DNA of 64,000 bases, taken from NCBI GenBank assembly GCA_033032865.1, contig JAWHQI010000121.1, forward strand, positions 4,278,001 to 4,342,000, read 5' to 3'. The notes beneath the pieces were generated by a model, which was given only the letters and a program-made list of their open reading frames with translations, did no database searches and was not told where the DNA came from. Positions within the stretch are counted from its first letter, which is position 1; the number at the start of each line of letters is the position of its first letter. Shown one piece after another: positions 44,271-54,968 of the stretch. The position numbers and the translations under genes were made by a program. This DNA is from Dactylorhiza incarnata (lineage: Eukaryota > Streptophyta > Magnoliopsida > Asparagales > Orchidaceae).

Positions 44271-45087
44271 TCAAAGATCATCGGCAGACTCCTCGTCCTC
44301 GCTATTTACAGCTGGCAGGACCGAGACAAACAACTCGGGGACGACGTCCTCGATAGTCAGGTCAGCCGCCTCGGCAGATAATAGGCCGGCTCCCTGCATG
44401 GCCTTGAAAATATATCTCGCCGTGTTGACGGACTCTTCTCGGCAATCTTCTTCTCGAGCGCGCTGCTCTTCCTTCATGCAACGAGGAGACGGGGGGATGG
44501 CTTTGCGTATTAGCTCATGGTTGTGGGCCCTCAGCCCTGCAACCTCGCAAACCAAACTAAGGATGCGAGCGTCAGACTTCCTGGCCGTCTCGCATCCTGC
44601 AAAGGAAACAAGAGGTGAGCCAAGGAAGAACTGCAAGAAAGGAAGGTAGTGAGGGGTAGAAGACTTACCATCCCACTGTCTGAAGCGAGCAGCTTCTCCT
44701 TTAACTTAGTGATCTCAGTAATGGAGCTTTGATAGGCTTTGGCGAGCTCCTCATTGTGGCGCTCCAGTTGCAAGCATTGTCACCCTGTCATATGGGCATG
44801 CTCCAGGGAGCGGAGCTGGTCTCGTGCGCTCTCGTAGGCCAGGGTTCTCGCGGTCTCTTCTTTGTAGACCGCGGCGTCCTCGCGGCAATAGAGGCCGAAA
44901 GAGAATGAGAATGCGTGCCCGCTGATTTTCGACTTCTCCACCCAAGAGGGAAGGAGGGTGGGGATGTCGGCCTTATTGATCTCGGGCTTCCAGTATAGCA
45001 GGAGCTCGCCGGAGTCGTCCTTGTGCTTCTGGCCGAGGCTAAAATTCCAGTGATTGAAGGGCACTGGCAAGGACGTGATCCTGGCGA
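44271..45087 (-). pseudogene. gypsy-1 antisense gene, last exons
   Basis: On the minus strand an exon from 45087 to about 44669 reads '...NHWNFSLGQKHKDDSGE', 'LLLYWKPEINKADIPTLLP', 'FGLYCREDAAVYKEE' and '..AYESARDQLRSLEHAH', with a TGA near 44783. It ends at 'gggatg-gtaagt'. After a short intron (acceptor 'tcctttgcag' near 44600) the last exon runs to the stop at 44271 with 'PPSPRCMKEEQRAREED' and 'LTIEDVVPELFV'. It matches the antisense gene of gypsy-2 (58515-60476) exon for exon but is cut off at the 45088 junction. It is coiled-coil-rich; the molecular role is unknown. Confidence 0.65.
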
Positions 45088-46037
45088 TGTTAAGTTTTTT
45101 TGAAGTGTAAGTGGAAGGGTGTTCGACGGTCTGAAGATTGGAGACTGCAGAGACCGCGCGGTCTGCGCTGGTGTTCTGTCGATTTGCCTCAGGCGGTCTT
45201 GCTCTGGGCGGTCTGATCTTGGGTGACCGATGTGACCGGGTGGCTTGCACAGGTTTTTCTGGCGACTTGCTTAAGTCGGCTAGATGTTCTTGATCTGCTT
45301 TTTTTGAAAGGAGACCAGGCGGTTTGCTCTGTTGAGACCGCGGTGACCGAGCGATTTGGTCATAACCGCAAGGTATAATAAGGGAGTTGCTGGCAACGCT
45401 GTGATCGCGCGGTCTGCTTTGTGAGACTGCTCGCGATCTGATGGGCGGTTATTGTACCCTGGTTTGTGCGGTGATGACATCCGTCTCCGCGTCTAAAAAT
45501 AGGGGTGCAGGGTCCGTCATTAATAATGAGAATTGTAAGAACTAGAGCCTGGGTTGTTTGTGCGGTCCAACTTTGAGGTGGTGCGGTCTCGGAAGTGAGT
45601 TGACTGTTTGTTGTGTTTGCAGGTTTGCGGTAAGCAGGTTGCGGTCTCCTTCCTTGGTGATTTCCTAGTTGCTTGAATAAACAGTTTGGCAGCGGTCTAT
45701 CTGGGAACTGGTTTATGTTGTTCTTGTGCTGTTCACGGTGAGCTCGGTGATCAGGAAACCTTCAGTGGCTAGACGATCAGAGCTGCGGTTTGGCAACAGC
45801 TTCTGTTTTTCGTTCAGTTCAATAAAGCTTCAGTTTGTATGGTCTGAGGTTGCGATCTGGCAGTGCAGGTCATCATACCTGTATTCTGTTTGCGCGGTCT
45901 CAAGTTGTTCCTAGTGGTCTGACTGTGCAAGCGATCTGGTGATACTGCAGGACAAACCGTGCGGTCTGTGGAGTGCAGCGGTCTGTGCGGTCTCTGCTTT
46001 GTCAGGTTGCCAGATTTGTTGTTTTGATGTTTTTTGT
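45088..46037 (+). mobile_element. LTR-like segment of unknown family between gypsy-1 and gypsy-2
   Basis: Similarity to gypsy-1 stops at 45088 and similarity to gypsy-2 begins near 46038. The segment between carries many GCGGTCT/AGACCGC half sites, one perfect 14-nt palindrome AGACCGCGCGGTCT (45151-45164), and a TATA-like TAAAAATAG (45493-45501). No coding domain is visible and I cannot see a target duplication. It is probably a fragment or solo LTR of another family. Confidence 0.45.
45128..46000. repeat. GCGGTCT/AGACCGC motif array
   Basis: Around twenty copies of GCGGTCT, GACCGCG, GACCGAG or GCGATCTG on both strands. The GCGGTCT half site is self-complementary when paired head to head. 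Confidence 0.75.
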
Positions 46038-46415
46038 AGGAGCGGGAAGAAGAAGGAGGAATAGGTTGGCAGAGGCCGAGGCGGGAGAGGTGACGCTGTC
46101 ATAATGTGAATTCCATGATGAGGAAGGTCACGCAACGGCTACCTGCCCAGAGTTCCTGGAGACAAAGAGGGCCAGTGTGCCCGCACCACAACAACAGCAA
46201 CAAGTGAGGATTGAGGAGGTCCTGCCTCGGGAGGAGGAGGAGAGATGCGAAGACCGGGCCGACGTGGGGCTAGACGGGGGATCAAAGTGATCCACGGGGG
46301 AGTTGGGGTGGATGCAACTTGCAAGGAGAGCCTCCATACCATCTACCGCTGTAGCGTGGCTACAAGATCCACTGCCCCGCCCCCGACATAAAAAATCATT
46401 TTCTCTCAGAACGAC

Positions 46416-46748
46416 ATGTCGGGTCACAACGACCCATTTTGCGATGCGTTGGTCATCCAGGCCGCCATCGAGAACTTCACGGTGTCCCGGGTTCTCATGG
46501 ACAACAGAAGCTCTGTCAACGTCATCTTTAAGAAGGTGTTTGATGAGATGAAGGTAGAGAGCAAGAGGGTGTTGGCCTCGGACGGCCCGTTGTTCGGGTT
46601 CTCCGGAGAGAGGAGGGAGGTAGAGGGAGGAGTGGGGCTACATGTGGTACTGGGAGGGCAATCTCAGAATTGTCGTTTCGTCATTGTTGATGCCCCGTGC
46701 AGCTACAATGCCATCTTCGGGCGGCCGCTTATCAGCGCTTTCCGCTGA
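46416..46748 (+). pseudogene. gypsy-2 protease region
   Basis: Reads 'FTVSRVLMDNRSSVNVIF' and 'YNAIFGRPLISAF', then TGA. The active-site motif is D-N-R-S-S where gypsy-1 has D-N-G-S-S, so the Gly that shapes the active site is changed, and the protease is probably dead. Confidence 0.8.
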
Positions 46749-47096
46749 GTCCCATCCACCTTCCACCAGTTCCTTAAGTTCAACCTGGGAGGGGTCCAGA
46801 TCTGAGTAAGATGAGACCCGAAGGTAGCGAGACAATGCTACGTTACGGCAGTGAACACCATCTCCTGGGCAGCAGAAGCCGAGAAGTGGGATCGGGAGAT
46901 GGGGGAGCCGGCCGGTCTCGGGGAGGAAGCCAGGGAGCGAGTTGAGGTAGGAGGAGAAGCGGAGTTTAGGGCCTAATGAGGAGGGGCAGAAGAGCTGATG
47001 ACGATCAAAGAGGAAGGAGGAGTGGAGGAGGTCGAAGCACCTGGCTGAGGAGAAGGAAGAGAAGGAGATCAGGAAGAGCAGTCCCGACTGGAGGCC

Positions 47097-48378
47097 ATGG
47101 AGGAGATATTGGAGCTCGAGGTCACCACCTGGGCTGGGGTGGTGGAGAAAGTTCAAATCAGCGGGGAGCTCGGCCCCGAGGAGCAGAAGCAGATCCTGGA
47201 TTGCGTCCAGGAGAATGTGGATGTCTTCGCTTGGAGGGCCGCGGAGATGCCCGAGATTGACGCAGACGTGGCTTGGTATCGCCTCAACCTCGAACCCGAC
47301 ACCCGCCCCATTCGTCAGAAGAGGAGGGCCATAGTAGACAAGCTGGAGGGACCCATTCGGGAGGAGGTGGGAAAGCTCCTGCAGGCCGGTTTTGTATCGG
47401 AGATCCAGTACCCAGGCTGGGTCTCCAACGTGGTCATGGTAAAGAAGGGGGAGGTAAGTGGAGAATGTGTATTGACTTTTCCTTGCATAATAAATCATGC
47501 CCCAAGGATTGCTATCCCTTGCCACGGATCGACGCGCTGGTTGACTCAGCCGTCGGTTTCCCTGTAATGTCTTTTCTAGATGATTTTTCAGGTTACCATC
47601 AGATCCGCATGCACCCCCCCCCCCCCCCCCCCCCCGCCCCCCGACATCAAAGATGTCTCTTTCATCATGGGGGATGGATGTTATAGTTATAAGATGATGC
47701 CCTTCGGGATCAAGAACGTAGGAGCCACCTACCAGGGGATGATGTACAGGGTCTTCCGATAGCAGAAAGGAAGAAACTTGGAGGTATACGTTGATGACCT
47801 CATGGTAAAGAGCAGGGACCTCGGGTCTCACCTTTGAGACCTCGAGGAAACCTTTGATTCTTGGGTCACTTACTCACCCCGGCAGGGGTAGAGCCTAACC
47901 CAGATAAGTTCAAAGCGATCATGGAGTTGCACCCTTCTTCAAGGTGGTAAGGGGAAACAAAAAATTCGAATGGACCCCGGAGTGTGAGGGAGCCTTCCGG
48001 GCTTTGAAAGAGCAACTCACCCGAACCCCTCTACTCCAAGGGCCAAGACCGGGAGAGGACCTATTCCTATACCCGGGGGTAGGATCCAAAGCTGTAAGTT
48101 CTGTGTCGGTCCGGGAGGAAAAGAGGGGGTAATTCCCCATTTACTATGGCATCCGAGTACTAAGGAAGGAGGATCTCCGATACCCAATTTTGGAGAAGTT
48201 AGCCTTCGCATTGGTAGTAGCGGCCCGGAGGCTCCGACCCTACTTTCAGGCACATTCAATTAAAGTCGTGACGGATCACCTGCTCCGCAAAGTCATGGAA
48301 GGGGTGGAACACTCAGGAAGGTTGGCAAAATGGTCTGTTGAGCTGAGTGAGTTTGATATCACGTCCGTGCCTAGGTGA
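47097..48378 (+). pseudogene. gypsy-2 reverse transcriptase and first RNase H
   Basis: Motifs appear in order across several frames: 'YPGWVSNVVMVKKG', 'RMCIDFSLHNKSCPKDCYPL', 'DDFSGYHQIRMH', a 22-C run (47614-47635), 'MMPFGIKNVGATYQGMM', 'YVDDLMVKS' (47787-47798). A deletion near 47857 removes the segment between 'LEETF' and 'LTPAGVEPNPDK'. RNase H resumes with 'FEWTPECEGAFRALKEQL' and 'LEKLAFALVVAARRL'. It is cut by NA-2 in 'SVPR|TSIK'. Confidence 0.8.
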
Positions 48379-50075
48379 TGAGTCCTGATCATATACACTT
48401 TTATGGACTCATCTGGGCCATTTATTTAGTCATTTCACCGCACATTAGCCCTGTTATAGTTCATATTGATCAGTCTATGCTAGGTGCACTTCTAGGCCCA
48501 TTTTGGTGTGATTTCATTGCTTTTCTTCATTAGTAGTTTTTCTTGCGCTGTTAGGTGCCACTTTCAGTGGCTAGATTAGTGGTATACGCTGGAATAGGAG
48601 TCGTGCAAGTGTTCCCGGTGCAATTCTGCACAGGAACACTGCGCACGATCACCGGTTCTATTGCGCACGACCACTGGTCGTGCGCCACTGATCGTGCGCA
48701 CCTAACCCTTTTTATGAGTTCTGTTTGGTGTAGTGCGCACGACCATCTACGCCAGTGCGCACGACCACCGGTCGTGCGCCACTGTTCGTGCGCACTTATC
48801 ATTAATTTTCTGAGTTCTGTTTCGACTAATGCGCACGACCACTGGCGATAGTGCGCACGACCGGTGGTCGTGCGCCATTGGTCGTGCGAACATGTTATTT
48901 TGTAATTTCTAACTTTGCAGGTTCCGTCCAGGCAGAGCGCACGATCACAGGATTCTAGTGCGCACGACCACGGGTCGTGCGCCACTGACCGTGCGCACTG
49001 TTTAATTCCAGCGCCTATAAATTCCCTGCTCGCGATTTAGGTCAAGCCCCCCGCCGTATTCCGCCGTTTTCTTCTCCAGCGCTCCAGTTTCGCCCCTCCA
49101 CCGTCGCCCACCATATAGAGGTGCTCCGGGCTTGTTCTTCACGCCGATCTTGAGCCGGAGTCCCCTCTCGGCATCCTCCTTCATCCAAGAGCTCCCAAGG
49201 AAGACCTAGCCGCCATTACCGTCAAGCAAGAGGAAGTTGGCAACCTCCACCGGATCGTGACACGAAGAAGACGGGTCCATTGGAGAGTCGTGACAGCTCT
49301 CTCTACCCCGGACGTAGTTGCGGACCGAGCTTGGACGCGGATTGACAACCCGGCGATTCCAACCGTGAATCTACAACGAGCCTTCGGATTCGGTCGATTT
49401 CTTGCCTTATTCTTCTCTTATTGATTGTTGTAATAGCTAGATCTATGTATGTTGATGAAGTTGCACTTGAACTAGTTCGTATTTCCATATATTTTGTGTG
49501 TTTGTGAAATGCTTTCTATTTGAGTTGCTTGAGGAGCGCCACCATCCATTTTCCACTCCACCACCGTGTCCGGTGCCGCACTAGCAATTGCTAGTGGCGT
49601 GCTTGTCGAAGAGGTGCTTGCGACCCTCATTCCGTAAGCCTACTCGCCCATCCGCCTACCGAAGCGTGGCATCGCGGCCCGTATTCCACTCGCCTAACGA
49701 AGCAGCGCGCTCAAGGCCTGCATAGTTCGATTCCGTTAGCCTACTCGTCCATCCGCCCTTTCGACGCAGCGCGCTCAAGGCCTGCCTAGTATCCATCCCG
49801 CCAAGCGAAGCATTGCATTGCGGCATTGCATAGGAGTAGTTATTAGCTTTTGTTTTGCTTTCCAAAAGCCAACCCAACTCCTCCGCATTCCATCCGCTTG
49901 AGGACTTCAATCTCAAGTCCTCCTCAATAGTCAACTCCACCTTACTGTGTTCCTTGAGAGATTCGATACTTGGGGATTCACTCCCACATTTTATATTACT
50001 TGAACGATCGGTACACTGCCGTTTCGTGTCGCAGTCGAGCTACCGCCTATAGCGGTGTGTAGGATTTGCGCATCA
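48376..50075 (+). repeat. NA-2 5' LTR
   Basis: TGATGAGTCC...CATCA. Palindrome array at 48640-49000, TATAAA at 49016-49021, R/U5 tandem repeats at about 49635-49830. Confidence 0.95.
48640..49000. repeat. GCGCACGACC palindrome array (NA-2 5' LTR)
   Basis: Four clusters of inverted GCGCACGACC/GGTCGTGCGC pairs (about 48640-48703, 48733-48798, 48828-48893, 48938-49000) with 30-45-bp spacers, ending just before the TATA box. The same set is at 53528-53888 in the 3' LTR. Confidence 0.9.
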
Positions 50076-50081
50076 AGTTTT

Positions 50082-50099
50082 TGGCGCCGTTGCCGGGGA
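50082..50099 (+). promoter_or_regulatory. NA-2 primer binding site (tRNA-Asp)
   Basis: TGGCGCCGTTGCCGGGGA, six bases after the 5' LTR, identical to NA-1. Confidence 0.9.
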
Positions 50100-50291
50100 A
50101 CACAGTCGTGTGAGTTTTCTGGAGAGGGAGAATCTGAGAAAGGAGCCCTTCCATTTGTAAATCGCATTTCCTTGTTTTATTTCCTCATTTTCTGTTTTCT
50201 TTTTTTTTTATTAGGTTGCTTTAGTAATTTTTGTTAGGTGTAGTATTTTGCACAATAGCATTTTGATTTTGAATCGTTTTATCTTCACACT

Positions 50292-51533
50292 ATGTGGGCA
50301 CATCTCAATTTCCGTTGCCGTTGGTGTGGAGCTACCTCCCACTATAGTGATGAATGCCCTACGGAGAATAGTAGGCATAATTCTTATAGCCCAGCATATG
50401 GAGCACCGACTTCGTCTGGTACTCCATATGGTGCGCATAAGTCTTATGGCTACTCTGCTGAACCTTTACCGTCATACTTCTTTTCGGCTTCAGCCCCCGC
50501 TGTGCCAAAGAAGCCTGCCAGGCAGTGCCAGTTTTGTCGAAGCACAGATCATGCCCTGAAGGATTGTGCTGCTTTTCGTCGCCAATTGGATGAGGATGAT
50601 GAGCCGGATATCCGGATCGTCCCGAATCCTAACTCTGGCGGCACACCTTCAACATCTGGTTTTGTGTCTTTTCCACCTTCACATTTTGAAGGGTATGGCA
50701 TGGACACGGTCACCGGATGTGCGGTTGATCTATGCACCGACATTGCTGAGCCCATTCTCCCAGTGCATCCACCACTTCTCGTGGATTCGATTCTTTGTGA
50801 GGAATCGGTGCTCGACTTTTATCCGAGCACTATTCTTCCCCCTATTGTGCATACTACACTCGTCTCCGACGACATTGTTGATGATGTGTCGCAAGAGGAG
50901 GTGGTTGATCTGAGTGTTGAGCCTACCCCTATGGAGGAGGACAACCTTCTAGGTGAAGAGGAGTTTTCCTCAGCACCGGTGGAGGAAGTCCAAATCCTAA
51001 GCTTGGCCACCGTTGATCCCGCCGAATCTTGTAGCATTGATGACAATGCAAACATTATTTTACTTCCCCGACCTAATGGGAGTGAGACCGGGACCACTCC
51101 CCCGATTTTTGATTATTTATGTCATTCTTCTCTTTTATTTCCTGACCCCCCTTCTTCATCTGAGCCTGTGCAGGTTGAGTCTTTACAGGTGCCTCAGGAG
51201 GACTTGGAGCTTTTTGCTCAAGTCAATGATGAGAGTATCCTCTCATGCGAGGAGGTTTATTCCCCCTCCGTTGAGGAAGCTCCACTCATTGCCTTTTCCT
51301 CCTGCTGCCTCCCTGTTGACGAAACCTTGCTAGGCAAGGATGTGTTGTGTGAGATGAGTGAGGACCAGGCCTCCTCTTCTTCTTACTTTCTTTTCCCTCT
51401 ACCTGTGTCAAGCAGGTATTATTTATATTCAGGTAGAGGCGTGACTGTTCTTTTGCCGTATCGGTACCCGCTACCGACACGCGTATTAGAACAGTTACCT
51501 GTCCACTTTTCTTTTCATAGGCCCATTAGCTAG
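50292..51533 (+). CDS. NA-2 zinc-knuckle Gag-like protein, 413 aa
   Basis: The frame starts at the ATG 193 bp after the primer site (MWAHLNFRC) and is uninterrupted. Two CCHC zinc knuckles lie close to the N-terminus: 'CRWCGATSHYSDEC' (about residues 9-22) and 'CQFCRSTDHALKDC' (about 79-92), separated by a Ser/Tyr/Pro-rich linker. The rest is acidic with 'DEDDEPDIRI', several Ser/Pro-rich stretches and a C-terminus 'YRYPLPTRVLEQLPVHF'. Unlike normal Gag, where the knuckle follows a ~250-residue capsid region, no capsid-like domain precedes it. It could bind the element RNA and recruit it into particles of an autonomous partner; that role is inference. The intact frame in a young copy suggests selection. 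Confidence 0.75.
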   Translation: MWAHLNFRCRWCGATSHYSDECPTENSRHNSYSPAYGAPTSSGTPYGAHKSYGYSAEPLPSYFFSASAPAVPKKPARQCQFCRSTDHALKDCAAFRRQLDEDDEPDIRIVPNPNSGGTPSTSGFVSFPPSHFEGYGMDTVTGCAVDLCTDIAEPILPVHPPLLVDSILCEESVLDFYPSTILPPIVHTTLVSDDIVDDVSQEEVVDLSVEPTPMEEDNLLGEEEFSSAPVEEVQILSLATVDPAESCSIDDNANIILLPRPNGSETGTTPPIFDYLCHSSLLFPDPPSSSEPVQVESLQVPQEDLELFAQVNDESILSCEEVYSPSVEEAPLIAFSSCCLPVDETLLGKDVLCEMSEDQASSSSYFLFPLPVSSRYYLYSGRGVTVLLPYRYPLPTRVLEQLPVHFSFHRPIS

Positions 51534-53263
51534 AACCTTTAGTTTTTGAATAAGTCGTGCTGGGAGGACAATAACCCCAGTAGTTATCTTTCTTTTCTGC
51601 ATTTTATTTTATTCAATCCTGTGTAGTTAGTAGTATTTTCATTTCAGTTTTCTTTTGTCTTTTGTTTTTGCGGAGCTGACCCCTGCAGGTACTTCTTCTG
51701 GATGGCGGACGCTGCAGCTTAGTCTGGGTTTACACGCCAATCTTCTGGTGTGCTCATTTCTGAGCACTGGTACTCTCTTTCTCTAGCCCTATTCTGATTT
51801 TCATGTCATATATTTGTGGATTGTTTAGTTTAAGTCTGGGGGAGAGTAGTTTTGTTTACCCGCTCACGTGCACTATTGCACTGCATGCTAGAAGATTTCA
51901 TTTAAATTGTTGTTCATTTTCATTGCACACCACATCACCCACTTGAGCGCGTACTCATCTGTTTGCTTGCTCTGTTGTAAATTTAATTCTTCTGCTTATT
52001 TGGGAAAGTCTAGATGATGGCTTAGGACTATGTAGCAGAGTAAAATGTTGACTCTAGTAGTGCTGCTAGTCGAGTGCTCGGTTGCATAGAAATTTGTGTA
52101 GAGTAGACTTCTTTTTATACTATGGTTTTATATTTTTCTTATTAGTGTAAATGTTGTTTACTTTACTCAAATGGTGAATTCGGTGGAATCAAACGGTAGC
52201 ATAGGGATGTGTGTAAACTATCGTTAGATTCGTATTGCTTGAGTCGGGAGAAAGGAGAATCTTTCTCGGTGGCTAGAACTTGCCCCAAGCGATTCTTGAA
52301 GCATGGGCATACGGTTAGTCAGTTGTGTGAATGTGATATAGGCCGTCATTTTGGCCCGGTTGAGCCTTTGTGCCTATCCCGATCGCTATATCCTCGCTAG
52401 CCCAGTTGTGCCTACCCGTTCTTTGATTCAACCCCACTTTTATTTCACCAAAGCCCAAAAGCCAATCCTAGTCGCACACCCAAATCTGAGCTTTAGTTTT
52501 TATTATTTTCATGAGTTGGGTTGTTGATGTGGTAATATGTTTGTGATGATGTGGATGTGTTTTATTGATTATTTGCTGAAAATGATAAGAAAAGAAAAAG
52601 AAAAAATGAGAAAAAGAAAAGAAGTTAAAAAGAAAGGAAAGAGAAGGAGTGTTTAATTGAAAATCTTTATGTATAGTTTTATGTTTGGGAGTAGGCGGTG
52701 CACACACCCATGTAGTAAAATCCAAGCCTGGGGGTGTGATGTACCCGCGTGTTTGTGTGGTGAATGAGGAGAATTTCTACATTAGCTCATTTGGGTTTAG
52801 TGTTTGAGCCATCGTCTTTATCATTGTATACCTCACCTAAACCCAAGCCCCATTTAAAACCTAAAGTCCTATTGATTCACGCATTTGAGTCAAACCAGTG
52901 CCGTGGAGAGAATGTGACCGGGCAAGCCTATGGTTACCGACACCGATGGATTTCAGTGGAGTTTTTCCCGCATCTCGATCTTGAGCAATGCTCGTCTCAG
53001 CGCTTAGTTTACTTTCTCCGTATGCATGACCGAACGATTCACCGCTGTTCACCATTTTGAGTAGTTGTAATATGCTTTTACTCTTTTAGAAATATATAAA
53101 CTGTTTTTATAATTAGAAATCTTTTCTACTATATTTCTTATGCACGTGAGCATGCGACTTCGCATGGTACTCTGTATTGTAGTTTTAAGCAATCTACTTT
53201 TCTTTCCCCCGTACGCGTAGAATTTGTTTGCTCGGGACGCGCAAACAGTTAAGTCTGGGGGTG
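51534..53263 (+). other. NA-2 3' non-coding region
   Basis: Parallel to NA-1: AAGTCTGGGGG tracts near 51833 and 52724 and the true tract 53251-53263 against the LTR. A purine-rich stretch lies at 52575-52650. No domain is recognised. Confidence 0.7.
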
Positions 53264-54963
53264 TGATGTGTCCTGATCATATACACTTTTATGGACTCAT
53301 CTGGGCCATTTATTTAGTCATTTCACCGCACTTTAGCCCTGTTATAGTTCATATTGATCAGTCTATGCTAGGTGCACTTCTATGCCCATTTTGGTGTGAT
53401 TTCATTGCTTTTCTTCATTAGTAGTTTTTCTTGCGCTGTTAGGTGCCACTTTTAGTGGCTAGATTAGTGGTATACGCTGGAATAGGAGTCGTGCAAGTGT
53501 TCCCGGTGCAATTCTGCACAGGAACACTGCGCACGATCACCGGTTCTATTGCGCACGACCACTGGTCGTGCGCCACTGATCGTGCGCACCTAACCCTTTT
53601 TATGAGTTCTGTTTGGTGTAGTGCGCACGACCATCTACGCCAGTGCGCACGACCACCGGTCGTGCGCCACTGTTCGTGCGCACTTATCATTAATTTTCTG
53701 AGTTCTGTTTCGACTAATGCGCACGACCACTGGCGATAGTGCGCACGACCGGTGGTCGTGCGCCATTGGTCGTGCGAACATGTTATTTTGTAATTTCTAA
53801 CTTTGCAGGTTCCGTCCAGGCAGAGCGCACGATCACAGGATTCTAGTGCGCACGACCACGGGTCGTGCGCCACTGACCGTGCGCACTGTTTAATTCCAGC
53901 GCCTATAAATTCCCTGCTCGCGATTTAGGTCAAGCCCCCCGCCGTATTCCGCCGTTTTCTTCTCCAGCGCTCCAGTTTCGCCCCTCCACCGTCGCCCACC
54001 ATATAGAGGTGCTCCGGGCTTGTTCTTCACGCCGATCTTGAGCCGGAGTCCCCTCTCGGCCTCCTCCTTCATCCAAGAGCTCCCAAGGAAGACCTAGCCG
54101 CCATTACCGTCAAGCAAGAGGAAGTTGGCAACCTCCACCGGATCGTGACACGAAGAAGACGGGTCCATTGGAGAGTCGTGACAGCTCTCTCTACCCCGGA
54201 CGTAGTTGCGGACCGAGCTTGGACGCGGATTGACAACCCGGCGATTCCAACCGTGAATCTACAACGAGCCTTCGGATTCGGTCGATTTCTTGCCTTATTC
54301 TTCTCTTATTGATTGTTGTAATAGCTAGATCTATGTATGTTGATGAAGTTGCACTTGAACTAGTTCGTATTTCCATATATTTCGTGTGTTTGTGAAATGC
54401 TTTCTATTTGAGTTGCTTGAGGAGCGCCACCATCCATTTTCCACTCCACCACCGTGTCCGGTGCCGCACTAGCAATTGCTAGTGGCGTGCTTGTCGAAGA
54501 GGTGCTTGCGACCCTCATTCCGTAAGCCTACTCGCCCATCCGCCTACCGAAGCGTGGCATCGCGGCCCGTATTCCACTCGCCTAATGAAGCAGCGCGCTC
54601 AAGGCCTGCATAGTTCGATTCCGTTAGCCTACTCGTCCATCCGCCCTTTCGACGCAGCGCGCTCAAGGCCTGCCTAGTATCCATCCCGCCAAGCGAAGCA
54701 TTGCATTGCGGCATTGCATAGGAGTAGTTATTAGCTTTTGTTTTGCTTTCCAAAAGCCAACCCAACTCCTCCACATTCCATCCGCTTGAGGACTTCAATC
54801 TCAAGTCCTCCTCAATAGTCAACTCCACCTTACTGTGTTCCTTGAGAGATTCGATACTTGGGGATTCACTCCCACATTTTATATTACTTGAACGATCGGT
54901 ACACTGCCGTTTCGTGTCGCAGTCGAGCTACCGCCTATAGCGGTGTGTAGGATTTGCGCATCA
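53264..54963 (+). repeat. NA-2 3' LTR
   Basis: 1,700 bp; starts TGATGTGTCC (A to T relative to the 5' LTR) and ends CATCA. TATAAA at 53904-53909. Confidence 0.95.
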
Positions 54964-54968
54964 CTAGG

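Larger units (their letters stand above)
31607..45087 (+). mobile_element. gypsy-1, Tat-lineage Ty3/gypsy element, partial
   Basis: The remaining order is gag (end) - protease - RT - RNase H - second RNase H - integrase - tandem-repeat 3' UTR - antisense exons. Two RNase H domains and antisense extra ORFs are known features of the Tat lineage. The 5' part lies to the left of Copia-A, outside the window. NA-1 (36680-43168) is inserted in the 3' repeat. Several stops and frameshifts make it inactive. No 3' LTR is recognised before the junction at 45088. Confidence 0.85.
48376..54963 (+). mobile_element. NA-2, non-autonomous gag-only LTR element, young copy
   Basis: 5' LTR 48376-50075 and 3' LTR 53264-54963 are each 1,700 bp and differ at only about eight positions that I could count by eye. 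They are flanked by the perfect duplication CTAGG (48371-48375, 54964-54968). It has the same organisation as NA-1: tRNA-Asp primer site, zinc-knuckle gene, polypurine tract and no pol. The gag-like frame is intact. Near-identical LTRs mean recent insertion, using enzymes from another element. Confidence 0.95.
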
